Shown here piece after piece: positions 1 through 5,379 of a stretch of DNA of 6,030 nucleotides (positions are counted from its first letter, which is position 1; the number at the start of each line of letters is the position of its first letter). Origin of the DNA: an uncultured Anaerolineae bacterium (GTDB taxonomy: Bacteria > Chloroflexota > Anaerolineae > Anaerolineales > Villigracilaceae); assembly GCA_903854805.1 (NCBI GenBank), contig CAINXK010000054.1, positions 1 through 6,030 on the forward strand. Reading direction: 5' to 3'. The translations under genes and the position numbers were made by a program. Below the pieces are notes generated by a model. The model was given only the letters and a program-made list of their open reading frames with translations, searched no databases and was not told the origin of the DNA.

Positions 1-109
1 ACTCTCAAAAAATTATCCTTATCAAGAGATCTATGCAAAAAGCCTTCCCTGAAAAAACTCCCGTTTTCTTATCTCAAACCGTTATTTCCATTTAAATTGG
101 ACTTGAAAT

Positions 110-143
110 ATCCATTTCCAATGCCCAAATTTATGAAATGGAT
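110..143. repeat. Short inverted repeat, 9-bp arms
   Basis: ATCCATTTC at 110-118 is the exact reverse complement of GAAATGGAT at 135-143, with a 16-base spacer. The arms are AT-rich, and related words (TTTCCATTT near 85-93) occur nearby, so this may be chance in low-complexity DNA. If real, it could be a regulator-binding site for the left gene. No T-run follows, so it does not look like an intrinsic terminator. Confidence 0.25.
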
Positions 144-173
144 CCCTAAAAATGTTGTACCATATAGGAAACC

Positions 174-305
174 ATGCGAACCCTAAGTGCATTCAACCAC
201 AACCATCACCCCTCCAGGGTAAAAATGGTGGCAAAAATCATCATACTTGGAATTTCGGTTACAATGATTTCAATCAATCTGTTAGTGATATTTACAATCA
301 TATGA
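174..305 (+). CDS. Possible small single-helix membrane peptide (43 aa)
   Basis: An ATG at 174 opens a 43-codon frame ending at TGA 303-305. AGGAA at 166-170 precedes it at a rather short spacing of 3 bases. The N-terminal 16 residues are polar and histidine-rich (FNHNHHP). The C-terminal 25 or so residues (IIILGISVTMISINLLVIF and flanks) form one strongly hydrophobic segment preceded by Arg and Lys, as in a single-pass membrane peptide. An internal ATG at 225, six bases after AGGG, would give a 26-residue hydrophobic peptide, a size typical of small membrane toxins or regulatory peptides. It ends 23 bases before the GTG of the next gene on the same strand, so co-transcription is possible. 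The main doubt is that AT-rich DNA readily yields Ile/Leu/Phe-rich frames by chance. No family is recognised. Confidence 0.3.
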   Translation: MRTLSAFNHNHHPSRVKMVAKIIILGISVTMISINLLVIFTII

Positions 306-315
306 GCGGGTAATT

Positions 316-320
316 AGGAG
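316..320 (+). promoter_or_regulatory. Shine-Dalgarno site fixing the GTG start at 329
   Basis: AGGAG lies 8 bases upstream of GTG 329. The frame has a TAA stop at 311-313 and no ATG between that stop and codon 23, so this site supports GTG 329 as the true start. Confidence 0.7.
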
Positions 321-328
321 AGTTTACT

Positions 329-1453
329 GTGGATAATGTGGATTTAGTCATCTCTGAATTCAATGGCGAATTACGACAAAGAATACTCAACAATATGAAC
401 AAGGAATATCTTTTAACTGGAAAGTTTGTCAAAGACCAGAGGAGCATTTCGCCCAAGATTTTGTCATTGTTGATGTTGTCCAGTGCTGCAGCTGGAACCG
501 CATTTTCCGCTACGATGTCCTCATCATTATTCATGGCTACCGTAAACCCTGCCACCCTTATGAATCTTGGTTCAGGTGTTGGCAGTGCTGTTATGGGCGC
601 ACACGGAATAGTGGCACAAGCACCGTTTCTCGCTGTGCCGGGTTCTTTCCCTGTTGTCGCTCCGTTGATGGTAATGCAGGCATTATCTTCTATCGTCCTG
701 CTACAACAGTTTAGCGCGATGGACAAGAAACTTGACGCTATAAAAGGGTCGATAGATAAAATGCTGACGCGGCAGGAGGTAACAAAAGTCGCGGAATTAT
801 TTACAGCCGTCAACATTGTCGATGAAATCTACTTGCAGTATGGCCAAACCGGGCGTTTCTCCACCGATATGCTCATCAGGCTGGCGTTAGCGGAACGTGA
901 TGCATTGACGCTGTCGAGAAGGTATGAAATGCTGGAGAATTCTGCAGATAGAAACTCAACCGCGAATAATTTCGCTAATTCTGACACTTTCTGCACTATG
1001 CTGGCTTCGTTCTTGAATCTGCGTGTCAAGTATCTGAGGATAAGTGTCGATATTCAAGAGAACCCGCAGTTTGTTCAGCGTTCTACAGAGAGTTTCTCAG
1101 CGTTATTGAAAGATGATATCAATCTGTGGGATATACTGTTGAGCAAAACTAAAAAAATGAAAAGCGATATCGATGAAATTACCGCACAACTTGAAAAAGA
1201 AAATTTTATTGCTAAGAGATCAAAAGAAAAAGAACTGTCCCGGAAGAAAGATGAATATGCTAATGCCATGGAGAAAGAGCGCGACATTCTGCTAGATTTC
1301 CATACACTAATAAAAAGCGCAAAAGAGATATCCGAAACGACATTCACACAAGCACTCCCAACATTAGTATATTGGCACGATGACGAGGGTGAGCATTGTA
1401 TTGCCACGAACGAACAAATATTAGAGCCAGTCGGGAGTGTTAGGGTCCCTTAG
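329..1453 (+). CDS. Unrecognised protein: long hydrophobic region plus coiled coils
   Basis: I do not recognise this 374-residue protein. Residues 1-40 are polar and helix-prone. Residues about 43-130 form a long hydrophobic stretch rich in Ala, Ser, Gly and Met (SSAAAGTAFSATMSSSLFMA at 51-70, a Gly/Ala patch at 81-96, then a Pro-containing segment and PLMVMQALSSIVLL at 112-125). This could hold two or three membrane-inserting helices. It is not an N-terminal signal peptide, because it starts some 40 residues in. An amphipathic heptad-like helix follows (FSAMDKKLDAIKGSIDKML, 128-146), then mixed helical sequence. A highly charged coiled-coil-like region spans about 262-335. The C-terminal 35 residues are acidic (YWHDDEGEHC) and contain Cys. 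A hydrophobic head flanked by long helices recalls alpha-helical pore-forming proteins, but that is only an architectural analogy. It is alone on its strand, has a GTG start and is more AT-rich than the right-hand operon. An accessory or defence/toxin role is possible but unproven. Confidence 0.85.
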   Translation: MDNVDLVISEFNGELRQRILNNMNKEYLLTGKFVKDQRSISPKILSLLMLSSAAAGTAFSATMSSSLFMATVNPATLMNLGSGVGSAVMGAHGIVAQAPFLAVPGSFPVVAPLMVMQALSSIVLLQQFSAMDKKLDAIKGSIDKMLTRQEVTKVAELFTAVNIVDEIYLQYGQTGRFSTDMLIRLALAERDALTLSRRYEMLENSADRNSTANNFANSDTFCTMLASFLNLRVKYLRISVDIQENPQFVQRSTESFSALLKDDINLWDILLSKTKKMKSDIDEITAQLEKENFIAKRSKEKELSRKKDEYANAMEKERDILLDFHTLIKSAKEISETTFTQALPTLVYWHDDEGEHCIATNEQILEPVGSVRVP

Positions 1454-1712
1454 AGAAGGGAACAGGTACAGATGTCGCATAGCAGATTTGCTAAGTGTGT
1501 TGGTCCCCGATACTGGACAAGTGGCCCGCCCTCGACGGGACACTTGTCCAGTATCCTTCAATCCGTAATCTTGTATGATAGCCATAGCCTGAGCAAAGAA
1601 ACACGGTCTCTACCGGATCCATGAATCCCACTCATGATCTGCATGACGTAATCATACGCCGCACACACGTTGGCTGAAAACTATCGAATTTCTCCGCGCT
1701 ACCAATCCTCTG
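1454..1712. other. Convergent intergenic region
   Basis: This gap separates two genes that end towards each other. Besides the strong hairpin at 1509-1555 it has a 5-bp hairpin overlapping the left gene's stop (CCCTT 1447-1451 with AAGGG 1456-1460) and another 5-bp one (TAGCA 1480-1484 with TGCTA 1489-1493). None is followed by a T-run in either direction, so no intrinsic terminator is evident. Bases 1556-1712 show only short frames with no ribosome-binding site. I see no gene or RNA in them. Confidence 0.6.
1509..1555. repeat. Strong 47-base hairpin, 15-bp perfect arms
   Basis: GATACTGGACAAGTG at 1509-1523 is the exact reverse complement of CACTTGTCCAGTATC at 1541-1555. After one G/A mismatch the stem continues with CCCG (1525-1528) pairing CGGG (1536-1539) around a 7-base loop, giving 19 base pairs in all. 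It lies between two converging genes, where it could block read-through in both directions. However, neither side carries the T-run of an intrinsic terminator. A stem this long and regular also fits two head-to-head inverted-repeat ends of an insertion element, or a small palindromic interspersed repeat. Which of these is correct cannot be told from one copy. Confidence 0.7.
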
Positions 1713-3128
1713 TCACGCCTGTTCAAGACCTTGCAATTCATGGTTGCTGATGGTATCTACAAAACTGTCTTTTTCCTTGGCTGTTGGCCCTGAAGATGTA
1801 ATAACTATTGGCAGACCGAGAGCCTGGCTGATTCGTTCGATATAGGAAACCCTGTCTTCTTTACAATTTAAAAAAACTGGCTGCATCTCAAAAAGCAGCC
1901 GTGTTAGCTCTGCCTGCCTTTCCAGATTCGTTGGATCCTCCGGAATTCTGATCTCTTTTACCAGATCATTTTCTACGTTGAAAAATTCTTCGATATTCAG
2001 TTTCTGACCTGGGTAGGAATAGAAATCACAGGTTCGCCACTCCGCCATGGCCGCCATCCGATCCAGGTTTGTGACCACTAGACCATTCACTTTGCCGATC
2101 ACCTGCAATGCATAGCGGAGGGCCACAAAATCCAAATAGCCAACACGAAATTCACGTTGCCATGGGTTATTTGCATTATGGGGATCTTGAAGCTGGGTCG
2201 TAAGGTTAACATCTTCTGTGACAAATGGCCCGCTACCATGCCTGGTTGCGTAAGCTCGCGTCAGACCTAATTTGACAACTTCACCATCAAAACTATTTTC
2301 CAAAAGCAAGGTTTCCGCATTTTTGAAAGTCAGCGTACTCCAACTGTTATAGGGGAAGAACCCATAGCACTCATCGAGCAGCACCCCCTGCGCCCCTTCA
2401 AAGAGGGTTACGCCGGGTCGGTCGCTAAGTTGCCCCAAGTAATTGCCATCCACCAATTTCACCAATCCCGCAAAGTATTCGAAGACATCCGCAGTTGCTT
2501 CAATGATCCCAGGATCATTGAAAACTTTAATCTCTTCTAAAATATGCTCCGATATAGCCAGCCCGGAGACGCTGGTTTCGATTTCGGCAAACTTGGCATC
2601 GCGTAAAAATTTTAGTTTTTTGATGACCTTGTTGCGGTCACCCAGATCGCCAGCCAGGACGACTTCCGATCCGTGCGTGAGCCAATCTGACATCGTTTCA
2701 CCAACTCCCATCCCGCAGCTGCCATGCCGCGCACTGCCTCTGGCGATTTCTTTTAGTCGATTGGCGGACTGCTGAAATGGGGTGGTAACCAGTGCCTGAC
2801 GGTCGATCAGCATGCGTTGAAAGGCATCCTGAATCCCCAGCGAACGGAGATGCCTTTCTTCTGCCAACATCGCCAAAGGATGAGTAATCATGAACCTGGA
2901 TAAAAAGGTTTGCGTGCCAGGTATAAAAGTTCCGCTGCCAAACTGCGCAAAGGTATGGTGCCTGCCATCCGGGGTGATCACGTTGTGAGCCGCCTGCGCA
3001 CCGCCATTGTAGCGCACCACGGTGTGGGCCTGGGTCGTGCGCGTCAGGTAATCCACAATACTGCCTTTGCCAGCATCTCCATAACCCAGGTCGGCGATCA
3101 ATATGGCTTTATTTTGTCGTGCCTGCAT
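1713..3128 (-). CDS. Divergent adenylosuccinate synthetase (PurA)-like ligase
   Basis: This 471-residue protein has the fold signature of PurA, which joins aspartate to IMP using GTP. The housekeeping enzyme is about 430 residues. The P-loop-like start is GYGDAGKGS (15-23). It keeps the catalytic Asp (D18, E. coli D13) and Lys (K21, E. coli K16) but replaces the usual QWGDEGKGK context. GGAQAAH (42-48) keeps the catalytic His (H48, E. coli H41) but alters the GGHNAGH motif. FEGAQG (243-248), TRHGSGPF (295-302), GYLD (330-333) and SSGP (445-448) are present. The IMP loop TTGRGIGP is changed to SCGMGVGE (137-144). The aspartate-binding TTGRRRR loop is replaced by PWQREFR (322-328), where only the residue at the E. 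coli R303 position is kept. The guanine-recognition TKLD reads TNLD (353-356). It therefore probably binds GTP and a nucleotide but may use another amino acid or nucleotide. It is the last gene of a minus-strand operon. AAAGGA at 3135-3140, six bases upstream, supports the ATG. Confidence 0.88.
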   Translation of the reverse strand: MQARQNKAILIADLGYGDAGKGSIVDYLTRTTQAHTVVRYNGGAQAAHNVITPDGRHHTFAQFGSGTFIPGTQTFLSRFMITHPLAMLAEERHLRSLGIQDAFQRMLIDRQALVTTPFQQSANRLKEIARGSARHGSCGMGVGETMSDWLTHGSEVVLAGDLGDRNKVIKKLKFLRDAKFAEIETSVSGLAISEHILEEIKVFNDPGIIEATADVFEYFAGLVKLVDGNYLGQLSDRPGVTLFEGAQGVLLDECYGFFPYNSWSTLTFKNAETLLLENSFDGEVVKLGLTRAYATRHGSGPFVTEDVNLTTQLQDPHNANNPWQREFRVGYLDFVALRYALQVIGKVNGLVVTNLDRMAAMAEWRTCDFYSYPGQKLNIEEFFNVENDLVKEIRIPEDPTNLERQAELTRLLFEMQPVFLNCKEDRVSYIERISQALGLPIVITSSGPTAKEKDSFVDTISNHELQGLEQA

Positions 3129-3140
3129 AGATTGTCCTTT

Positions 3141-3177
3141 CCGGAAGGCTCCCGGATGTTTCCAGAGAGCCTTCCGG
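3141..3177 (-). promoter_or_regulatory. Intercistronic hairpin next to the PurA-like gene's ribosome-binding site
   Basis: CCGGAAGGCTC at 3141-3151 pairs perfectly with GAGCCTTCCGG at 3167-3177, giving an 11-bp GC-rich stem with a 15-base loop. It lies in the 86-base gap between the vWA gene and the PurA-like gene. On the transcribed minus strand its 3' arm is directly followed by the AAAGGA Shine-Dalgarno sequence (3135-3140). No T-run follows on that strand, so it is not a classical terminator. It may stabilise or separate the two parts of the messenger, or tune translation of the last gene. These roles are inference. Confidence 0.5.
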
Positions 3178-3214
3178 TTTGTAGGGTACTGTTTTACTTT
3201 CCTGACTGATCCGC

Positions 3215-4180
3215 TTACAACCCGGAGAGCAGCCCGCTCAGATTTTTCACTTTTACCAGACCGGTGGGCATTTTGGCCAGGGCGGTTGTTACCACCTGCA
3301 CAGTCCTGTCTGCTACGCCAAATTCTTTCAAGTCAGCAGCGCCTGCGCGCAGATCAATGTTGCCTTCAAGCATGCCAACCGTGATCGCGATGGTTTCACA
3401 GACCGCCTCGGATTCGTCCAGCTCAAGCACGTTTTGCCCGAGCAGAGCGCGCCAGAAGCCCAATATTTGGCGGTCGCCACCGTAGCTGGCGGCTTTGGGT
3501 AGAATGTAAAAAACGTGGTAACGTTTCTTTAATTCCTTGACGATCTCAACGGTCGGAATATCCCGTTCCAAACTATCACCAATGTGGCTGCTCACCTCCT
3601 GCTTATTCACAAAGGGATAGGCCATTTCGTCTCCGATAATAAAACAGTAGCCTTTGTGGCCACGTTTATCCCAGCAATCAATCTCCGTATGGCGAGCCAC
3701 AAAGTACATGGCCAGTTCGTAGGACTCGGTGCGCTGCCCCCCGCCGCCGCCTTCCAGAAAAATATTTTCCAGGTTCTCGTCCATACGGTTATCAGATTCG
3801 AATTGACCAACCTGCAGCGGGATCGCGTCACAGGTGGCATCACCAATTGCGCCAAACATGATCTGCGGATCGGACACGTAGCCTTTGCGCAGAAGCATTC
3901 CCAGCAGGTCGGGGAGTTCCGTTTGCAGGGTAACTGGCACCGCCCCCATCGAACCGGTTACGTCAAACATGACCACAATCGAAGTTGAATTGGGATGTTC
4001 GTTGTTGTTTCGGCTTTCCCTGGCCTTGACGCCTTTTGGGTTCAAGTTTTCATGTGCGCGCCAGCTGGATCGTTCGGAGCGATGCAGTGTGTCGTTATAA
4101 TCGAATGCGCTTCTCCCACTACTGGCATTGGCGCGGCTGCGTTCATCGTAAACATTGGTTGACCATTTTCCACTTCCCAT
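3215..4180 (-). CDS. vWA-domain protein with intact MIDAS-type motif
   Basis: This 321-residue cytoplasmic-looking protein has no signal peptide or membrane segment. The first 65 or so residues are polar and rich in Ser, Arg and Asn (MGSGKWSTNVYDERSR) and look flexible. A von Willebrand factor A domain follows. The first strand SIVVMFDVTGSM (67-78) carries the metal-ion-dependent adhesion site as D73-x-T75-x-S77, a DxTxS form of the usual DxSxS. A glycine-rich loop EGGGGGQRTES (143-153) supplies the expected Thr (T151). IIGDE (181-185) supplies the third acidic ligand (D184). These residues suggest divalent-metal-dependent binding of a partner protein. vWA proteins commonly act as adaptors for chaperones, AAA ATPases or kinases, which fits the J-domain gene 23 bases upstream. 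The start at 4180 is fixed by a near-perfect Shine-Dalgarno sequence. The partner and substrate are unknown. Confidence 0.85.
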   Translation of the reverse strand: MGSGKWSTNVYDERSRANASSGRSAFDYNDTLHRSERSSWRAHENLNPKGVKARESRNNNEHPNSTSIVVMFDVTGSMGAVPVTLQTELPDLLGMLLRKGYVSDPQIMFGAIGDATCDAIPLQVGQFESDNRMDENLENIFLEGGGGGQRTESYELAMYFVARHTEIDCWDKRGHKGYCFIIGDEMAYPFVNKQEVSSHIGDSLERDIPTVEIVKELKKRYHVFYILPKAASYGGDRQILGFWRALLGQNVLELDESEAVCETIAITVGMLEGNIDLRAGAADLKEFGVADRTVQVVTTALAKMPTGLVKVKNLSGLLSGL

Positions 4181-4184
4181 AGTT

Positions 4185-4192
4185 ACCTCCTT
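4185..4192 (-). promoter_or_regulatory. Strong Shine-Dalgarno site of the vWA gene
   Basis: AAGGAGGT on the minus strand, 4 bases before ATG 4180, is a full-strength ribosome-binding site. It fits in the 23-base gap after the upstream gene's stop. This suggests the vWA protein is made in good amount from the shared messenger. Confidence 0.75.
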
Positions 4193-4203
4193 AAGGTTAC
4201 GGG

Positions 4204-5310
4204 TTATTTCATAACAAACAGATGGAATTTACGTTTCCCCCAAAATCGCTCGATTAATTCATCAAATTCTCCCTTGAGCGCCCAGGCATCCCCTGGAGCT
4301 GCTTTTCCGGGCAAAAGAGAACCTTTGAAGAAAGCTTTTAACGGGTTTGGTACTGAATCGGGCAATCGTCTATGAACAGGATCACCTCCTAAAAGAAAGA
4401 GCATGCATTTCACCGATAAGCGAATATCGGTTTGGGCGCTGGGTGGCGCGCCATTCAAAACTTCGGATGGATACCAATTCCGGTAAGCGGGATCAATTGA
4501 AAGCGCGTTGATCCCACCATCAAGGGACTCACAGGTTGCCTGGGTCCAGTTTGTGAGCATGAGACCGTGATACTCAGGAAGTATCCATACGTTTGAGGGC
4601 AGAACTGCATTATGGACAACCCCGTTACGGTGGGCAAATCCGAGCGCAACCAGCAATCTGCGGAACATCCAGGCCATATCCTTGGGATTTATGCCAGACG
4701 GATAGGCGTGCCGAATATCTTCCAACGAATACCAGCCACGATGATGGTTCAAAACAGCAGCCTGGTGTTCACCGCTTTTATCCTGGTAAACAAAGGCATC
4801 CAGCAAGCCGGGCAGGTAGGCAGAGAACTTCTTTGCGTCAGGTGAATTCAGCAGGGTTCTCAAGATTGCGATCTCATTTTGAAGGAGATCGTTGTTCTGG
4901 GGCTTACGTGTGATCTTGAGCATCGCTCTGCGGATATGCCCATACTTTTCAAAGCTACAAGGATAGGAATTGAAGACTTCACCCTGTATCGGCTCATCGT
5001 CAATACGGTAGACCCCCTGGCTGGTTTGCAAAATCACCTGTGGATGCCCTCCCTTGGTTGGCGCATAAGCCCCGAGTTGAATTTTTTCTTCAGCGGCCTT
5101 GAACCATGCGCTGAGTTGACCGAAAGCAAAATGAGCCAGCTTTTTGTCGGTTTCCTGAGTGAATAAATCCGGATGGACCATTTTCACCAGGTCATGGTAC
5201 CTTTTCTTAATCGTGAGCAGCGGGTCTGCCCCCGTGATTTCTCCAAATACTTCTTCCAACGTGCCCGCCTGGTTTAACTGTTTGGCGATCAATTCAAGTT
5301 CTGGGTTCAT
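4204..5310 (-). CDS. J-domain fused to a protein-kinase-like domain (likely pseudokinase)
   Basis: This 368-residue protein begins with a J-domain-like region of about 80 residues. It includes YHDLVKMVHPDLF with the HPD tripeptide at 46-48, the motif through which J-domains stimulate Hsp70 ATPase. A kinase-like domain follows from about residue 95. MLKI (130-133) gives a beta-3 Lys (K132) and NEIAIL (145-150) an alpha-C Glu (E146). The catalytic-loop equivalent is VVHNAVLPSNV (231-241), where HRDLKPxN has become HNAVLPSN: the catalytic Asp is Ala235 and the Lys is Leu237, with Asn240 kept. The DFG equivalent is TNW (253-255), with Asn in place of Asp. YPSE (280-283) matches APE, and D295 matches the alpha-F Asp. 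Loss of both key aspartates points to a pseudokinase acting as scaffold or nucleotide sensor. It follows the regulator gene and palindrome, and precedes the vWA gene by 23 bases. Chaperone recruitment to the module's target is an attractive inference. Confidence 0.8.
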   Translation of the reverse strand: MNPELELIAKQLNQAGTLEEVFGEITGADPLLTIKKRYHDLVKMVHPDLFTQETDKKLAHFAFGQLSAWFKAAEEKIQLGAYAPTKGGHPQVILQTSQGVYRIDDEPIQGEVFNSYPCSFEKYGHIRRAMLKITRKPQNNDLLQNEIAILRTLLNSPDAKKFSAYLPGLLDAFVYQDKSGEHQAAVLNHHRGWYSLEDIRHAYPSGINPKDMAWMFRRLLVALGFAHRNGVVHNAVLPSNVWILPEYHGLMLTNWTQATCESLDGGINALSIDPAYRNWYPSEVLNGAPPSAQTDIRLSVKCMLFLLGGDPVHRRLPDSVPNPLKAFFKGSLLPGKAAPGDAWALKGEFDELIERFWGKRKFHLFVMK

Positions 5311-5318
5311 ATCACATA

Positions 5319-5323
5319 TCCTT
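5319..5323 (-). promoter_or_regulatory. Shine-Dalgarno site that chooses ATG 5310 over TTG 5328
   Basis: AAGGA on the minus strand ends 8 bases before ATG 5310. The frame could also open at TTG 5328, but AAGGA would then lie inside the coding sequence and nothing suitable would precede the TTG. ATG 5310 is therefore preferred, and the protein starts MNPELELIAK. Confidence 0.7.
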
Positions 5324-5334
5324 GTCAAGATGCG

Positions 5335-5369
5335 CCTACAGTAAATGTACTTAGTACACTTACTGTAGG
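5335..5369. promoter_or_regulatory. 35-bp near-perfect palindrome, candidate operator
   Basis: CCTACAGTAAATGTACT at 5335-5351 and AGTACACTTACTGTAGG at 5353-5369 are inverted copies, 16 of 17 positions matching, around a single central base at 5352. This is the symmetry expected of a dimeric regulator's operator. It lies 24 bases upstream of the pseudokinase gene and 10 bases after the NrtR-type regulator's stop. NrtR proteins commonly control neighbouring operons through palindromic sites, so this is the natural candidate for that regulator. The link is inferred from position and symmetry, not from a matched consensus. No T-run follows on the minus strand, which argues against a terminator of the regulator gene. 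Confidence 0.65.
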
Positions 5370-5373
5370 TAAA
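5344..5373 (-). promoter_or_regulatory. Possible promoter overlapping the palindrome
   Basis: On the minus strand TTTACC (5373-5368, four of six matches to TTGACA) is separated by 18 bases from TACATT (5349-5344, four of six matches to TATAAT). Transcription would start near 5337, giving a leader of about 27 bases before ATG 5310. Both hexamers overlap the palindrome, so a bound repressor would block polymerase. The hexamer matches are modest, and other choices such as TTGGAA in the upstream gene's last codons exist. Confidence 0.3.
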
Positions 5374-5379
5374 AAAATA

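Larger units (their letters stand above)
1..328. other. AT-rich leader upstream of the left gene
   Basis: This stretch is rich in A and T, and stops are frequent in most frames. I see no RNA gene and no recognisable protein fragment apart from the small ORF at 174-305. A TACAAT hexamer at 293-298 is a possible -10 element for the gene starting at 329, which would give a leader of roughly 25 bases, but no good -35 element lies at the right distance (best is TTCAAT at 269-274). A second TACAAT lies at 260-265, also without a clear -35. The promoter assignment is therefore weak. Confidence 0.4.

Noticed and set aside
1668..1719. Plus-strand frame reading WLKTIEFLRATNPLSRLFK, resembling the LRTTN region of IS256-type transposases
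   Set aside because: The match is one short stretch with a stop codon shortly upstream, no further transposase motifs, and overlap with the end of the PurA-like gene; chance is the simpler explanation, though a profile search would settle it.
2443..2775. Open frames opposite the PurA-like gene, and similar frames opposite the other genes (for example 3584-3988, 4593-4913, 5653-5883, and minus-strand frames within 298-1407)
   Set aside because: They are antisense or out-of-frame shadows of genes with clear motifs, with no domain signature or convincing ribosome-binding site of their own.
1713..3128. Phage-type PurZ (2-aminoadenine genome synthesis)
   Set aside because: As I recall the family, PurZ lacks the catalytic Asp of PurA, whereas D18 is kept here, and no other Z-genome genes are present in the window.
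5311..5328. Start of the J-domain gene at TTG 5328
   Set aside because: The ribosome-binding sequence AAGGA lies inside this extension and is well placed for ATG 5310.
5335..5373. The palindrome as an intrinsic terminator of the regulator gene
   Set aside because: On the minus strand the T-run lies before the hairpin, not after it, so the order is wrong for termination in that direction; on the plus strand it is followed by A residues.
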